From JBBQNY01 sp038255255 (lineage in GTDB: Bacteria > Pseudomonadota > Gammaproteobacteria > Xanthomonadales > Ahniellaceae), in the NCBI GenBank assembly GCA_038255255.1, contig JBBSLL010000016.1, positions 1 to 56,749 on the forward strand: a stretch of 56,749 bases of DNA, read 5' to 3'. Shown here in pieces: positions 23,598 to 31,540 of the stretch. The notes below the pieces were generated by a model. The model saw only the letters and a program-made list of their open reading frames with translations, was not told the DNA's origin and ran no database searches. Position 1 is the stretch's first letter; every line of letters starts with the position of its first letter. The position numbers and the translations under genes are program-made.

Positions 23598-24632
23598 GTG
23601 GCCTGGCGCCTGCCTGCGGAATGGGAGCCGCAGGACGCGATCCTGCTCGCCTGGCCACACGCCGACACCGACTGGGCCGCCAACCTTCCGGACGTCGAGG
23701 CGACGTACGTTGCGCTCATCGAGGCGATCACCGCGCACCAGCGCGTCGTGCTGGTCGTGGCCGACGAAGATATCGAACGACGCGCCGCGCACTTGCTAAG
23801 GGGCGGCGGGATGGCGCGCGAGCGGGTCCGGTTCGCGCGTGCAGACTACGACGACACATGGCTGCGTGACTCGGGCCCGATCACCATCACCGATGGCCCG
23901 CAGTTCCGCCTGCTCGATTTTCGCTTCACGGGCTGGGGCGGGAAGTTTGGTGGCGAGCGCGACGACCGCCTGACCGAAGCGATGCACGCGCAGGGACTTT
24001 TTGGCGACGCGGTGCGCGAGCGTCGCGACTACGCACTCGAAGGTGGCGCGATCGAAAGCGATGGCGCGGGCACGCTGCTCACCACGCGTGCCTGCCTCGC
24101 CCAGCGGCATCCCGGTGTGTCGCGCGTCGCCCTCGCCCAAGGACTGGCCGAACAGATTCCATGCCGGCGCGTCCTGGTGCTCGAGCACGGGGAACTCGAG
24201 GGCGACGACACCGACGGCCATATCGACACGCTGGTGCGTTTCGTGTCGAAGGACCACCTGGTGTACCAGGCTTGTGACGACCCGGAAGACCCCCACTTCG
24301 CTCCGCTCGCCGCGATGGCTGCCGAGTTGAGCGCGCTGCGCACGGTGGATGGCGCGCCTTACCGGTTGACTGCATTGCCGTGGGCGAACCCGATCCGCGC
24401 ATCGGACGGACGACGGCTGGCGGCTTCGTATGCCAATTTCCTTATCATCAATGGCGCGCTGCTGCTGCCCGCCTACGGCGATGCCGCGGACCACGCTGCA
24501 CGTGACATGCTCGCGGCTGCCATGCCGGGTCGCCTGATCCGCCAGGTCGCATGCCGGCCGCTGATCGAGCAGAACGGCAGCCTGCACTGCCTGACCATGC
24601 AGTTGCCCAAAGGAGTACTTGATGACCGCTGA
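23598..24632 (+). CDS. aguA: Agmatine deiminase
   Basis: A 344-residue pentein-fold hydrolase that turns agmatine into N-carbamoylputrescine and ammonia, the first step of putrescine synthesis from arginine-derived agmatine. Family blocks: LPAEWEPQDAILLAWPH at the start, DDTWLRDSGPI, FRFTGWGGKF, the ALEGGAIESDG motif, GHIDTLVRFV with catalytic His, and the catalytic cysteine Cys331 in GSLHCLTMQLP. The start is GTG at 23598. It overlaps aguB by 11 bp. Confidence 0.96.
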   Translation: MAWRLPAEWEPQDAILLAWPHADTDWAANLPDVEATYVALIEAITAHQRVVLVVADEDIERRAAHLLRGGGMARERVRFARADYDDTWLRDSGPITITDGPQFRLLDFRFTGWGGKFGGERDDRLTEAMHAQGLFGDAVRERRDYALEGGAIESDGAGTLLTTRACLAQRHPGVSRVALAQGLAEQIPCRRVLVLEHGELEGDDTDGHIDTLVRFVSKDHLVYQACDDPEDPHFAPLAAMAAELSALRTVDGAPYRLTALPWANPIRASDGRRLAASYANFLIINGALLLPAYGDAADHAARDMLAAAMPGRLIRQVACRPLIEQNGSLHCLTMQLPKGVLDDR

Positions 24633-25512
24633 GCGGACGCTGCGCGTGGCGCTGTTGCAGGAACGCGATCACGGTTCCCGCGAAGCGAACCTCGCACGGA
24701 TCGGGGAGCGCGTGCGCGATGCGGCCAGCGCAGGCGCCCGGCTCGTGCTGTTGCAGGAACTGCACAACGGCCCTTACTTCTGCCAGCACGAATCGGTCGA
24801 CGAGTTCGATCGGGCCGAACCGATTCCGGGCCCCAGCACCGCGCTGTTGTCCGGGCTCGCGCGGGACAACGGAATGGTCCTAGTCGCTTCGCTATTCGAA
24901 CGACGTGCAGCAGGGCTGTATCACAACACCGCGGTTGTGTTCGATGCCGATGGACGGCTTGCGGGGAAGTATCGAAAGATGCACATCCCGGATGATCCGG
25001 GGTTCTACGAGAAGTTCTACTTCACTCCGGGCGATCTTGGCTTCGAACCGATCGACACGGCGGTGGGACGGCTTGGGGTGCTGGTGTGCTGGGATCAGTG
25101 GTACCCCGAAGCCGCACGCCTGATGGCGCTCGCGGGCGCAGATCTGTTGCTCTACCCCACAGCGATCGGCTGGGATCCGGGGGACGATGATGCCGAACGC
25201 GAGCGCCAGCGCGAAGCCTGGATGCTCAGCCATCGGGGGCACGCGGTGGCCAACGGCCTGCCTGTGCTGTCCTGCAATCGCGTCGGCCATGAGCCGTCAC
25301 CGCTCGGCACGCACGGCATCCGCTTCTGGGGGTCGAGTCACGTGCTCGGCCCGCAAGGCGAATTCATTGCGCGCGCGGGAGGCGACGAACCCGAACTGTT
25401 GATCGCCGACATCGACCTGGCGCGAAGCGAGAGTGTGCGCCGCATCTGGCCTTTCCTGCGGGATCGCCGCATCGACGCCTACGGTGACCTGTTGAAGCGC
25501 TTCCGTGATTGA
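24622..25512 (+). CDS. aguB: N-carbamoylputrescine amidase
   Basis: A 296-residue nitrilase-superfamily enzyme that hydrolyses N-carbamoylputrescine to putrescine. The Glu-Lys-Cys triad is visible in LQELHNGPYFC, KYRKMHIPDDPGFYEKFYF and VLVCWDQWYPE (Cys156). The DPGFYEKFYFTPGD stretch is typical of AguB rather than other nitrilases. ATG at 24622 is supported by AGGAG six bases upstream; a TTG codon just before it is less likely. It starts inside aguA and ends 8 bp into the next gene. Confidence 0.95.
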   Translation: MTAERTLRVALLQERDHGSREANLARIGERVRDAASAGARLVLLQELHNGPYFCQHESVDEFDRAEPIPGPSTALLSGLARDNGMVLVASLFERRAAGLYHNTAVVFDADGRLAGKYRKMHIPDDPGFYEKFYFTPGDLGFEPIDTAVGRLGVLVCWDQWYPEAARLMALAGADLLLYPTAIGWDPGDDDAERERQREAWMLSHRGHAVANGLPVLSCNRVGHEPSPLGTHGIRFWGSSHVLGPQGEFIARAGGDEPELLIADIDLARSESVRRIWPFLRDRRIDAYGDLLKRFRD

Positions 25513-26755
25513 GACCACAGCGGGTGCGGAGCCAGCTGCGCCGGAAGTCGCCGCTGCCGGCTGGCGCAGCCAGCCTCTGCAGCGAGTCTCGCGGGACGGC
25601 ACCGAATACTGGCTATTGGGCACGGCGCATGTGTCGCGCGCCAGCGCCGACGCCGTCGCGGAACTGCTGGCGGAGGTTTCGTTCGATTCGGTTGCAGTCG
25701 AACTGTGCGCGCATCGCGCGCAGCAGCTGCGCCGCCCCGACGCGATCGCTGAAATGGACCTCTGGCGCGTGCTGCGCGATGGCCGCGCAGGTGTCGTCGC
25801 GGCGGGCCTTGTACTGGGCGCCTACCAGCGTCGGCTGGCGGAGCAGTTCGGCATCGAGCCGGGCGCCGAAATGCGCGTGGCACTCGAGATCGCCGAACAA
25901 CAGGGTGCTGCGTCCTGGCTCGTCGATCGCGACGTTGGCGTTACCCTGCGCCGCGCCCGCGCGCGGCTGGGCTGGTGGGATCGCGCAAAACTCAGCGCCG
26001 GACTCGTGGCAGCCGTCGTGAGCGACGACACCATCGACGAACAGGAAATCGAGAAGCTCAAGCAAGGGGACGTGCTCACGAGCACCTTCTCGGAATTCGC
26101 TGAGCAATCGGATGCGTTGTACGAAGTGCTGATCCGTGAGCGAGACCGCTACATGGCCGCGAGCCTGCGCCAGCATGCGGATGATTCGCCGGATCGGCCG
26201 GCGCGGGTGCTTGCGGTAGTCGGTGCCGGGCACCTCGAAGGTCTCGCGGCGCATCTGGGGGATTCTTCCGAATCCCCCGAAACGGCGCTCGCCGGCTTGC
26301 GCGCCGAACCGCCTCCCTCCCACTGGGGTCAATGGTTCGGTTATGCGTTCATCGCCTTCATCGTCGCCGGATTCTTCTGGGCCTTCGGCCAGGGCAAGCA
26401 TGTCGGTATCGAGGCGTTGACGACTTGGGTGCTCGCCACCGGCATCGGGGGAGTATTGGGTTGCATCGCCGCGCGAGGCCACCCCCTCAGCGTGCTTGCC
26501 GCGTTCGTGGCCTCGCCAATCACGCCGTTCCATCCTGCCCTCGCATCGGGCATGGTCAGTGCGGCCGTCGAACTCTGGGTACGCAAGCCGCGTATCGGCG
26601 ATTTCCAGGCGCTGCGCGACGACCTCACCCACTGGCGTGGCTGGTGGCGCAATCGCGTCGCGCACACCTTGCTGGTGTTTTTCCTGACCAGCCTCGGTAC
26701 CGCCCTCGGGGTCTACCTCGCCGGATTCCGCATTGCGGGAAAACTTTTCGGCTGA
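25505..26755 (+). CDS. TraB/GumN-family membrane protein
   Basis: A 416-residue TraB-family protein. The N-terminal domain (about 25-260) has YWLLGTAHVSRASADAV, VAVELCAHRAQQLRRP and VVGAGHLEGLAAHL, the conserved GTAH/ELC/GAGH pattern of the family. The C-terminal third holds three or four membrane segments (WFGYAFIAFIVAGFFWAF and later). TraB relatives are suspected metallopeptidases or signalling inhibitors, but biochemical function in bacteria is unsettled. The start is GTG at 25505, 8 bp inside aguB, so it is coupled to the putrescine genes; no clear metabolic link. Confidence 0.85.
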   Translation: MIETTAGAEPAAPEVAAAGWRSQPLQRVSRDGTEYWLLGTAHVSRASADAVAELLAEVSFDSVAVELCAHRAQQLRRPDAIAEMDLWRVLRDGRAGVVAAGLVLGAYQRRLAEQFGIEPGAEMRVALEIAEQQGAASWLVDRDVGVTLRRARARLGWWDRAKLSAGLVAAVVSDDTIDEQEIEKLKQGDVLTSTFSEFAEQSDALYEVLIRERDRYMAASLRQHADDSPDRPARVLAVVGAGHLEGLAAHLGDSSESPETALAGLRAEPPPSHWGQWFGYAFIAFIVAGFFWAFGQGKHVGIEALTTWVLATGIGGVLGCIAARGHPLSVLAAFVASPITPFHPALASGMVSAAVELWVRKPRIGDFQALRDDLTHWRGWWRNRVAHTLLVFFLTSLGTALGVYLAGFRIAGKLFG

Positions 26756-26922
26756 TTCCGAACACGGCTCATCACTAGCCAAGGTCAACCCGGCACTGGA
26801 CGCCGCGGGGGGACTGCGCTCTCCAATTCGTCCACGCCGGCGCACGCACGCCAGGCTCGACGCCAGATCTGACTGGTCAAATTCCGACACGTTTTGGCAC
26901 CGCTGTTCCAAAAACGTTGGAA

Positions 26923-26938
26923 TGTGACCCAGTTCACG
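26923..26938. promoter_or_regulatory. CRP/Clp/Vfr-like binding site
   Basis: TGTGA-CCCAGT-TCACG matches the CRP consensus TGTGA-N6-TCACA at nine of ten positions. It lies about 57 bp before the start of the 982-residue secreted protein, close enough to act on its promoter. Just upstream is a GTTTTGG...CCAAAAAC near-palindrome (26891-26914). Prediction by eye. Confidence 0.5.
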
Positions 26939-26994
26939 CAATGGCACGGTGCTTGCTCAAAGCCTCTGAGATTTTCACGGACTAGAGCACACTT

Positions 26995-29943
26995 ATGCTT
27001 CGACCCGCCTGCCTCTTTTTCTTGCTCTTCGCACCAATTATCGCCGCGGCACCCGCGGCCGCGTCAGTTTCGACAACTCGAGGCGTCGCAGCCCCGCAAT
27101 GCGATACCTCTGCTTCCATGTGCATCAACGAATTGCTGATAGAGATGCCCGGCAAGGATTCGACGCGCGAGTACCTCGAACTGCGCGGACCGCCCGGTGG
27201 CGTGATCCCGGCGAACACCTACCTCATCACAGTCGAGGGAGACAAGAACCAGAACCCGGGTCGGATCCTCACCTCGATCCGACTCGATGGGCTGGCCTTC
27301 GGCGCCAGCGACGCAAGCAACCCCAACGGTTACCTGGTGATCCTGCCGTTCAACAACGCTTACGCCCCCCAGATCAACCCGGCGGCGACGCGCCTCGTCA
27401 GCACCGCCACCGGATTCTCGGGATTGCCGGACGGACGATGGTCCAGCATCGGCTCCCCCAACTATGACCGTTCCACCGTGTCGTTTTTCCTCGCAACCTC
27501 CGCCACGGCGCCGGTCATGGGTCTGGACATCGACACCGACAACGACGGGGTGCCGGAGTCCGATCCCGAAGTGCTGTGGTCGGTCATCGATTCGATCTCG
27601 TCGTCCGACCACCCGCTCGATCGCACCTATGCGCGGATCAATTTCCGCAACAGTGGCACCAGCTCTGTGGGCGCCACCGCAACCGTCGGGTTCCGCACCG
27701 GCTACTACGGCCGCTTAGGCGATTCGTTCGGCTCCACCGCGCAAGCCTGGGTGATCGGCGCGGCGGTCACGGGCAGCTATCCGAACTGGGTGCTGGCCGG
27801 GAGCTTCCCCTCCACCCTGTCCGGCAAACCGCTCAACCATATCGGTAGCATCAACGCCTGGGCCAATGTTGCCCCGGTGAATACTGTTCCCGCAGCCCAG
27901 ACGACGAACGAGGACATCGATCTCACCCTCACCGGCGTTGCGCGGGTCAGCGTCTCCGATGTCGACGCCGGCACGGGAAGCCTGGTGGTGACTCTCACGG
28001 CGACCAATGGCACCGTGACGCTGCAGACGACTTCCGGAGTCGTGATCACTGGCAACGGCACCAGCACCGTGACAGCGACGGGTGCGCAATCCGACCTGAA
28101 TTCCGCGCTCAACGGCTTGCGCTTCTCGCCCACCCCTGGCTACTCCGGCATCGCTGGCATCACGATCGATACGAACGACCAGGGCAACACGGGCACCACC
28201 GGCCCACTGTCGGATGTCGACACCCTCTCCATCTCGATTCTCCCGGTCAACGACGCTCCGGTATTCAGCGCGGGGCCCGACCAGCAAGTCAACGAGGATG
28301 CAGGTCCGCAGACCGTCACAGGCTGGGCAACCGGCATCGACGATGGCGACAGCGACTTCACCCAGGCGCTGACTTTCGCGGTGACCGCCAACAGCAATCC
28401 CGGATTGTTCAGCGCAACCCCGACGATCGCCCCGGATGGAACCTTGCAATACACCCCAGCGGATGACGTCAGCGGCAGCGCGATCATCACTGTGCAATTG
28501 TCCGATGACGGCGGCGTCGCCAATGGCGGGATCAACATCAGTACGCCGCAAGCGTTTTCGATCACGGTCAGACCGGTGAACGATGCACCTACTTTCGCGG
28601 CGGGTCCGGAGCAGTCGGCGCCGGCAAACTCCGGGCCAGTGACCGTCGATCCGTGGGCGACGCAACTCTCGGCGGGTCCTGCGAACGAATCGGGTCAGTC
28701 GCTTACGTTCGCGGTCACCGGCAACGACAACCCGGGCATCTTCGCTGCGGGACCTGCAATCAGCCCGTCGGGCGCATTGAGTTTCACGCCTTCCGCGTCG
28801 ACGCCCGGCGTCGCCACGATCACGCTCGTGTTGATGGACGATGGCGGCACGGCGAACGGCGGCGTCAACACCAGTGACTCGCAGATTTTCACCGTGACCG
28901 TCACGCCCGATGTCACTGTGCCCACCCTCGGTTCCGCCGGAATAGACGATGGCGATGCCGACGACCTGGTCGACGTGGGCGCGGTGTTGAACTACACCGT
29001 CACCTTCAGCGAGCCGATGGACTCGGCGACGATCGGCAGTGGCGACTTCATCAACTCGGGCACGGCGACGATCGCGGTCGGGGTTGTGACGGTCACGGGC
29101 AACGTCGCGGCGTTCCAGGTGACTGCCACCGCCGGCGGCAGCCTGACCCTGAGGATCACCGGCGAAATCCGCGATCCGAGCGGCAACCTGCTGGCCGTTC
29201 CAGTCACGGACGACACCACGGTTACGGTGCTCGGCGCCGACACGACCACCACCATCACCGGCGACAATCCGGACCCGACCGTGCCTGGCCAGAGTTATTC
29301 GGTCGCAGTGAGTGTCACGAGTACTTCCGGAGTGCCGACCGGGTCGGTGCAGGTCAGCGACGACCAGGGAGCCAGCTGCAACTTCGTCTTGGCGAACGGC
29401 AGTGGCGCCTGCAACCTGACGTCCACTGTGCTGGGCGCGCGGACCCTGACCGCGAACTATGTCCCGGACAACGGCAACTTCGTCGCGAGCAGCGACACCG
29501 ACACTCACCAGGTGCACCGTCCCGCGAACCTCGTGGCTACCAAAACCAACAATGACACTTTCGTCGAGCGCGGCGACCCTGTGCTGTACACGATAACGGT
29601 CACCAATTCCGGTCCCGAGGGATTGGTCGGCGTGCGGATACAGGACATCCTTCCGGTCGCACTGGTCAACGGAATGTGGAGCTGCGTGGCCGGCGCCGGT
29701 GCCACATGCCCGGTTCCATCCGCGGCGACCGGCGACATCGACGTGTTGGTGAACCTGCCTCTCGCAAGCGTGGTGACATTCAGTGTGGCTGCAGATGTTT
29801 CGCAGTCGGCACCAAGCGGATTCCTTGTCAATGAAGTCTCGGCAACGGTCCCGGCCGGTTTCCTCGATGTCGATCCCGCGGACAACGTCGCCATCGATGT
29901 CGATGAACTGCATGGAATCTTCAAGGATGGATTCGAGCCTTAG
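26995..29943 (+). CDS. Large secreted LTD / cadherin-like / DUF11 protein with DGFE tail
   Basis: A 982-residue exported protein. Residues 1-24 are a signal peptide. A lamin-tail-like domain follows (about 40-200; INELLIEMPG, EYLELRGP). Next come cadherin-like modules with repeated PVNDAP linkers (about 300-640), an Ig-like segment with DVTVPTLGSAGIDDGD and FSEPMDSATI (about 640-745), a bacterial Ig module (about 745-840), a DUF11 domain (about 843-970) and a tail ending GIFKDGFEP. The design fits a surface adhesin or matrix protein. Short IF-x-DGFE ends recur, from memory, on secreted proteins of related bacteria. Its role is unknown. It is a single gene behind a 239-bp upstream region. Confidence 0.82.
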   Translation: MLRPACLFFLLFAPIIAAAPAAASVSTTRGVAAPQCDTSASMCINELLIEMPGKDSTREYLELRGPPGGVIPANTYLITVEGDKNQNPGRILTSIRLDGLAFGASDASNPNGYLVILPFNNAYAPQINPAATRLVSTATGFSGLPDGRWSSIGSPNYDRSTVSFFLATSATAPVMGLDIDTDNDGVPESDPEVLWSVIDSISSSDHPLDRTYARINFRNSGTSSVGATATVGFRTGYYGRLGDSFGSTAQAWVIGAAVTGSYPNWVLAGSFPSTLSGKPLNHIGSINAWANVAPVNTVPAAQTTNEDIDLTLTGVARVSVSDVDAGTGSLVVTLTATNGTVTLQTTSGVVITGNGTSTVTATGAQSDLNSALNGLRFSPTPGYSGIAGITIDTNDQGNTGTTGPLSDVDTLSISILPVNDAPVFSAGPDQQVNEDAGPQTVTGWATGIDDGDSDFTQALTFAVTANSNPGLFSATPTIAPDGTLQYTPADDVSGSAIITVQLSDDGGVANGGINISTPQAFSITVRPVNDAPTFAAGPEQSAPANSGPVTVDPWATQLSAGPANESGQSLTFAVTGNDNPGIFAAGPAISPSGALSFTPSASTPGVATITLVLMDDGGTANGGVNTSDSQIFTVTVTPDVTVPTLGSAGIDDGDADDLVDVGAVLNYTVTFSEPMDSATIGSGDFINSGTATIAVGVVTVTGNVAAFQVTATAGGSLTLRITGEIRDPSGNLLAVPVTDDTTVTVLGADTTTTITGDNPDPTVPGQSYSVAVSVTSTSGVPTGSVQVSDDQGASCNFVLANGSGACNLTSTVLGARTLTANYVPDNGNFVASSDTDTHQVHRPANLVATKTNNDTFVERGDPVLYTITVTNSGPEGLVGVRIQDILPVALVNGMWSCVAGAGATCPVPSAATGDIDVLVNLPLASVVTFSVAADVSQSAPSGFLVNEVSATVPAGFLDVDPADNVAIDVDELHGIFKDGFEP

Positions 29944-29954
29944 GCAAGGAGAAT

Positions 29955-30043
29955 CCCGGTAGCGATACCGGGAGCGAGCGCCCCGCGAGCGTTTCCCGGC
30001 CACTTGCCGGCGAGCCGTGGTACCGCACACGGATGTGCGGTAC
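29955..30043. repeat. Two strong hairpins after the large secreted-protein gene
   Basis: First hairpin: CCCGGTA (29955-29961), GCGA tetraloop, TACCGGG (29966-29972). Second: GTACCGCACA (30020-30029), loop CGGA, TGTGCGGTAC (30034-30043), a perfect 10-bp stem. Neither has a T-run. They start 11 bp after the stop at 29943 and probably protect or end that transcript. Confidence 0.65.
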
Positions 30044-30147
30044 CGGCTTTCGCGTGCGGATAAACTCATTGCTGGAGCCATGCCACCCACTTAGCTCCCT
30101 GGTGGGCCAACATTCTGAGCCGGGTTGACGGGAAGCCAGGGGACGCA

Positions 30148-30612
30148 ATGGCGTTGATGGACTTGCTGAAAGTGGCCATCGCCGACATGAGCGACGCGTT
30201 GCTCGTGAAGCGCTGGCGTGCAAACGCGTTTCCCGAGGCGATCCGGGACGAGGCCGAGGCCGAACTCCGGCGCCGTGGTATCGATCCGGCAGATGCCGTC
30301 GTTCCCGAAAAAAGCGCTTCCACAGCACCCGCCCCGAACAACTGGACCCCGGTGAGACTGTTGATCGCGATCGCCCTTTCGCCTTCCCTGGGCGGATTCC
30401 TGTGGGGCGTGTACAACGCCCCGTCCGGCTGGACCAGCTTCGCGGGGCGGATCCTGCATGGAGCGCTCGCATTGGTCACCGCTCCCACCATGGTGCTCGC
30501 CATGCCGGCCCGCGTTCCGTACTGGCCCTATATCGCCGTTGCGTTCCTGCTTTTGACGTGGGCGTCGATCCGGTGGCCTGCCCAATCGTCACAAAAGGAT
30601 TCGAAACTGTAG
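30148..30612 (+). CDS. Small membrane protein of unknown function
   Basis: A 154-residue protein not recognised as a known family. Residues 1-65 are soluble and charged (AEAELRRRGIDPADAV resembles helical repeats at protein ends). Two or three hydrophobic stretches follow: VRLLIAIALSPSLGGFLWG, ILHGALALVTAPTMVLAM and YIAVAFLLLTWASI. The ATG at 30148 has AGGGGA about 8 bases upstream. Codon use looks like its neighbours. It stands alone between two secreted-protein genes, and nothing in the context indicates a job. Confidence 0.7.
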   Translation: MALMDLLKVAIADMSDALLVKRWRANAFPEAIRDEAEAELRRRGIDPADAVVPEKSASTAPAPNNWTPVRLLIAIALSPSLGGFLWGVYNAPSGWTSFAGRILHGALALVTAPTMVLAMPARVPYWPYIAVAFLLLTWASIRWPAQSSQKDSKL

Positions 30613-30720
30613 GACTGATAAACAGTGTGACGAAAACGTGAGGATGCGTCCTCGCAATGGCCCCGATCGGTCCCATGATACGAACCACGCCACTCCCGGC
30701 CGTTCCAAGAGGTCCATCCC

Positions 30721-31317
30721 ATGAAGTTGCTCATCGGCCTTGCCGCCACGTTCGCCCTGGCAGCGACGGGCACGGCGTCCGCGCAGTACTACGATTCGGG
30801 CTACGACAGCCACGACAGCTACGACAGCTACGACAGCTACGACAGCACATACGACGGTGGTTACTACGATCGTTACGACACTCGATACGATGATCGCTAC
30901 GACGATCGCCGCGATTCGGCCGCTCCGATCGTAGGCGCCATCGTCGGCGGCGTGATCGGTAACCAGTTCGGTAGTGGCGGCGGGCGTACCGCCGCCACGG
31001 TCGCCGGAGCGGCGCTCGGTTATTCGCTTGCACAGGATTCGCGCGGTCACTACGGATACAACCGCGGATACGGCTACGACTCTGCCTACCGCTACGATCG
31101 TGGCTATGCCAACGACCGTTACTACGGCGGTAATTATGGTCATGGGGGATACGGGTACGGTGGATATGGGTACGGCGGTTACTCCCCCTATAACAGCGGC
31201 ATCGGCATCACGATCGGCATCGGCAACCGGGCATACGGCCGCGGCTACAGCCACGGTTACCGCCCGCATCACAGACGCCACCATCGCCGGCATTACCGGT
31301 ACTACGATCGCTATTGA
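30721..31317 (+). CDS. Secreted Tyr/Asp/Gly-rich glycine-zipper protein
   Basis: A 198-residue exported protein. Signal peptide at 1-21 (TASA-Q). Then a Tyr/Asp/Ser repeat region (SYDSYDSYDS, about 26-65), a glycine-zipper segment APIVGAIVGGVIGNQFGSGGG with AATVAGAALGYSLAQD (about 68-105) as in Rcn/SlyB-type two-helix outer-membrane lipoproteins, a GGYGYGGYGYGGY run, and a His/Arg/Tyr tail (HHRRHHRRHYRYYDRY). No lipobox Cys. The zipper suggests membrane association, and the basic aromatic tail could bind metal, polyanions or cell wall. A strong terminator follows. Confidence 0.78.
   Translation: MKLLIGLAATFALAATGTASAQYYDSGYDSHDSYDSYDSYDSTYDGGYYDRYDTRYDDRYDDRRDSAAPIVGAIVGGVIGNQFGSGGGRTAATVAGAALGYSLAQDSRGHYGYNRGYGYDSAYRYDRGYANDRYYGGNYGHGGYGYGGYGYGGYSPYNSGIGITIGIGNRAYGRGYSHGYRPHHRRHHRRHYRYYDRY
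30805..30840 (+). repeat. Four tandem 9-bp units encoding Asp-Ser-Tyr/His
   Basis: GACAGC(C/T)AC units at 30805, 30814, 30823 and 30832 encode DSH/DSY in the secreted glycine-zipper protein. The ACAGCT core equals that of the repeat in the rne tail, read in another frame. Confidence 0.85.
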
Positions 31318-31356
31318 TCGGTAGCGTGATGACGCCGCTGATCTGACGCAGTAGGG

Positions 31357-31382
31357 AAAAGGGGCCTTAAGGCCCCTTTTTC
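31357..31382 (+). terminator. Strong intrinsic terminator
   Basis: AAAAGGGGCC-TTAA-GGCCCCTTTTTC: a 10-bp symmetric stem with a T-run, 40 bp after the glycine-zipper protein gene. It is symmetric and would work in both directions. Confidence 0.88.
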
Positions 31383-31540
31383 ATGCCTGGGATTCTGCGG
31401 GCGGGACTGACGACCCTACTGATTCACGCTGCCGGTGCGGCGTCACCCGAGCGAGACCTTCCCCTGACGGGCACCTTCTGACAACCCGGCAAGAGCGCGC
31501 TAAGCTCCGCCGCTACAGAGTCCGACGCGAGGAGCACGCC

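Noticed and set aside
27715..30090. 791-codon open frame on the minus strand across the large secreted protein gene
   Set aside because: The plus strand has a signal peptide and recognised domains; the minus frame is Arg-rich noise.
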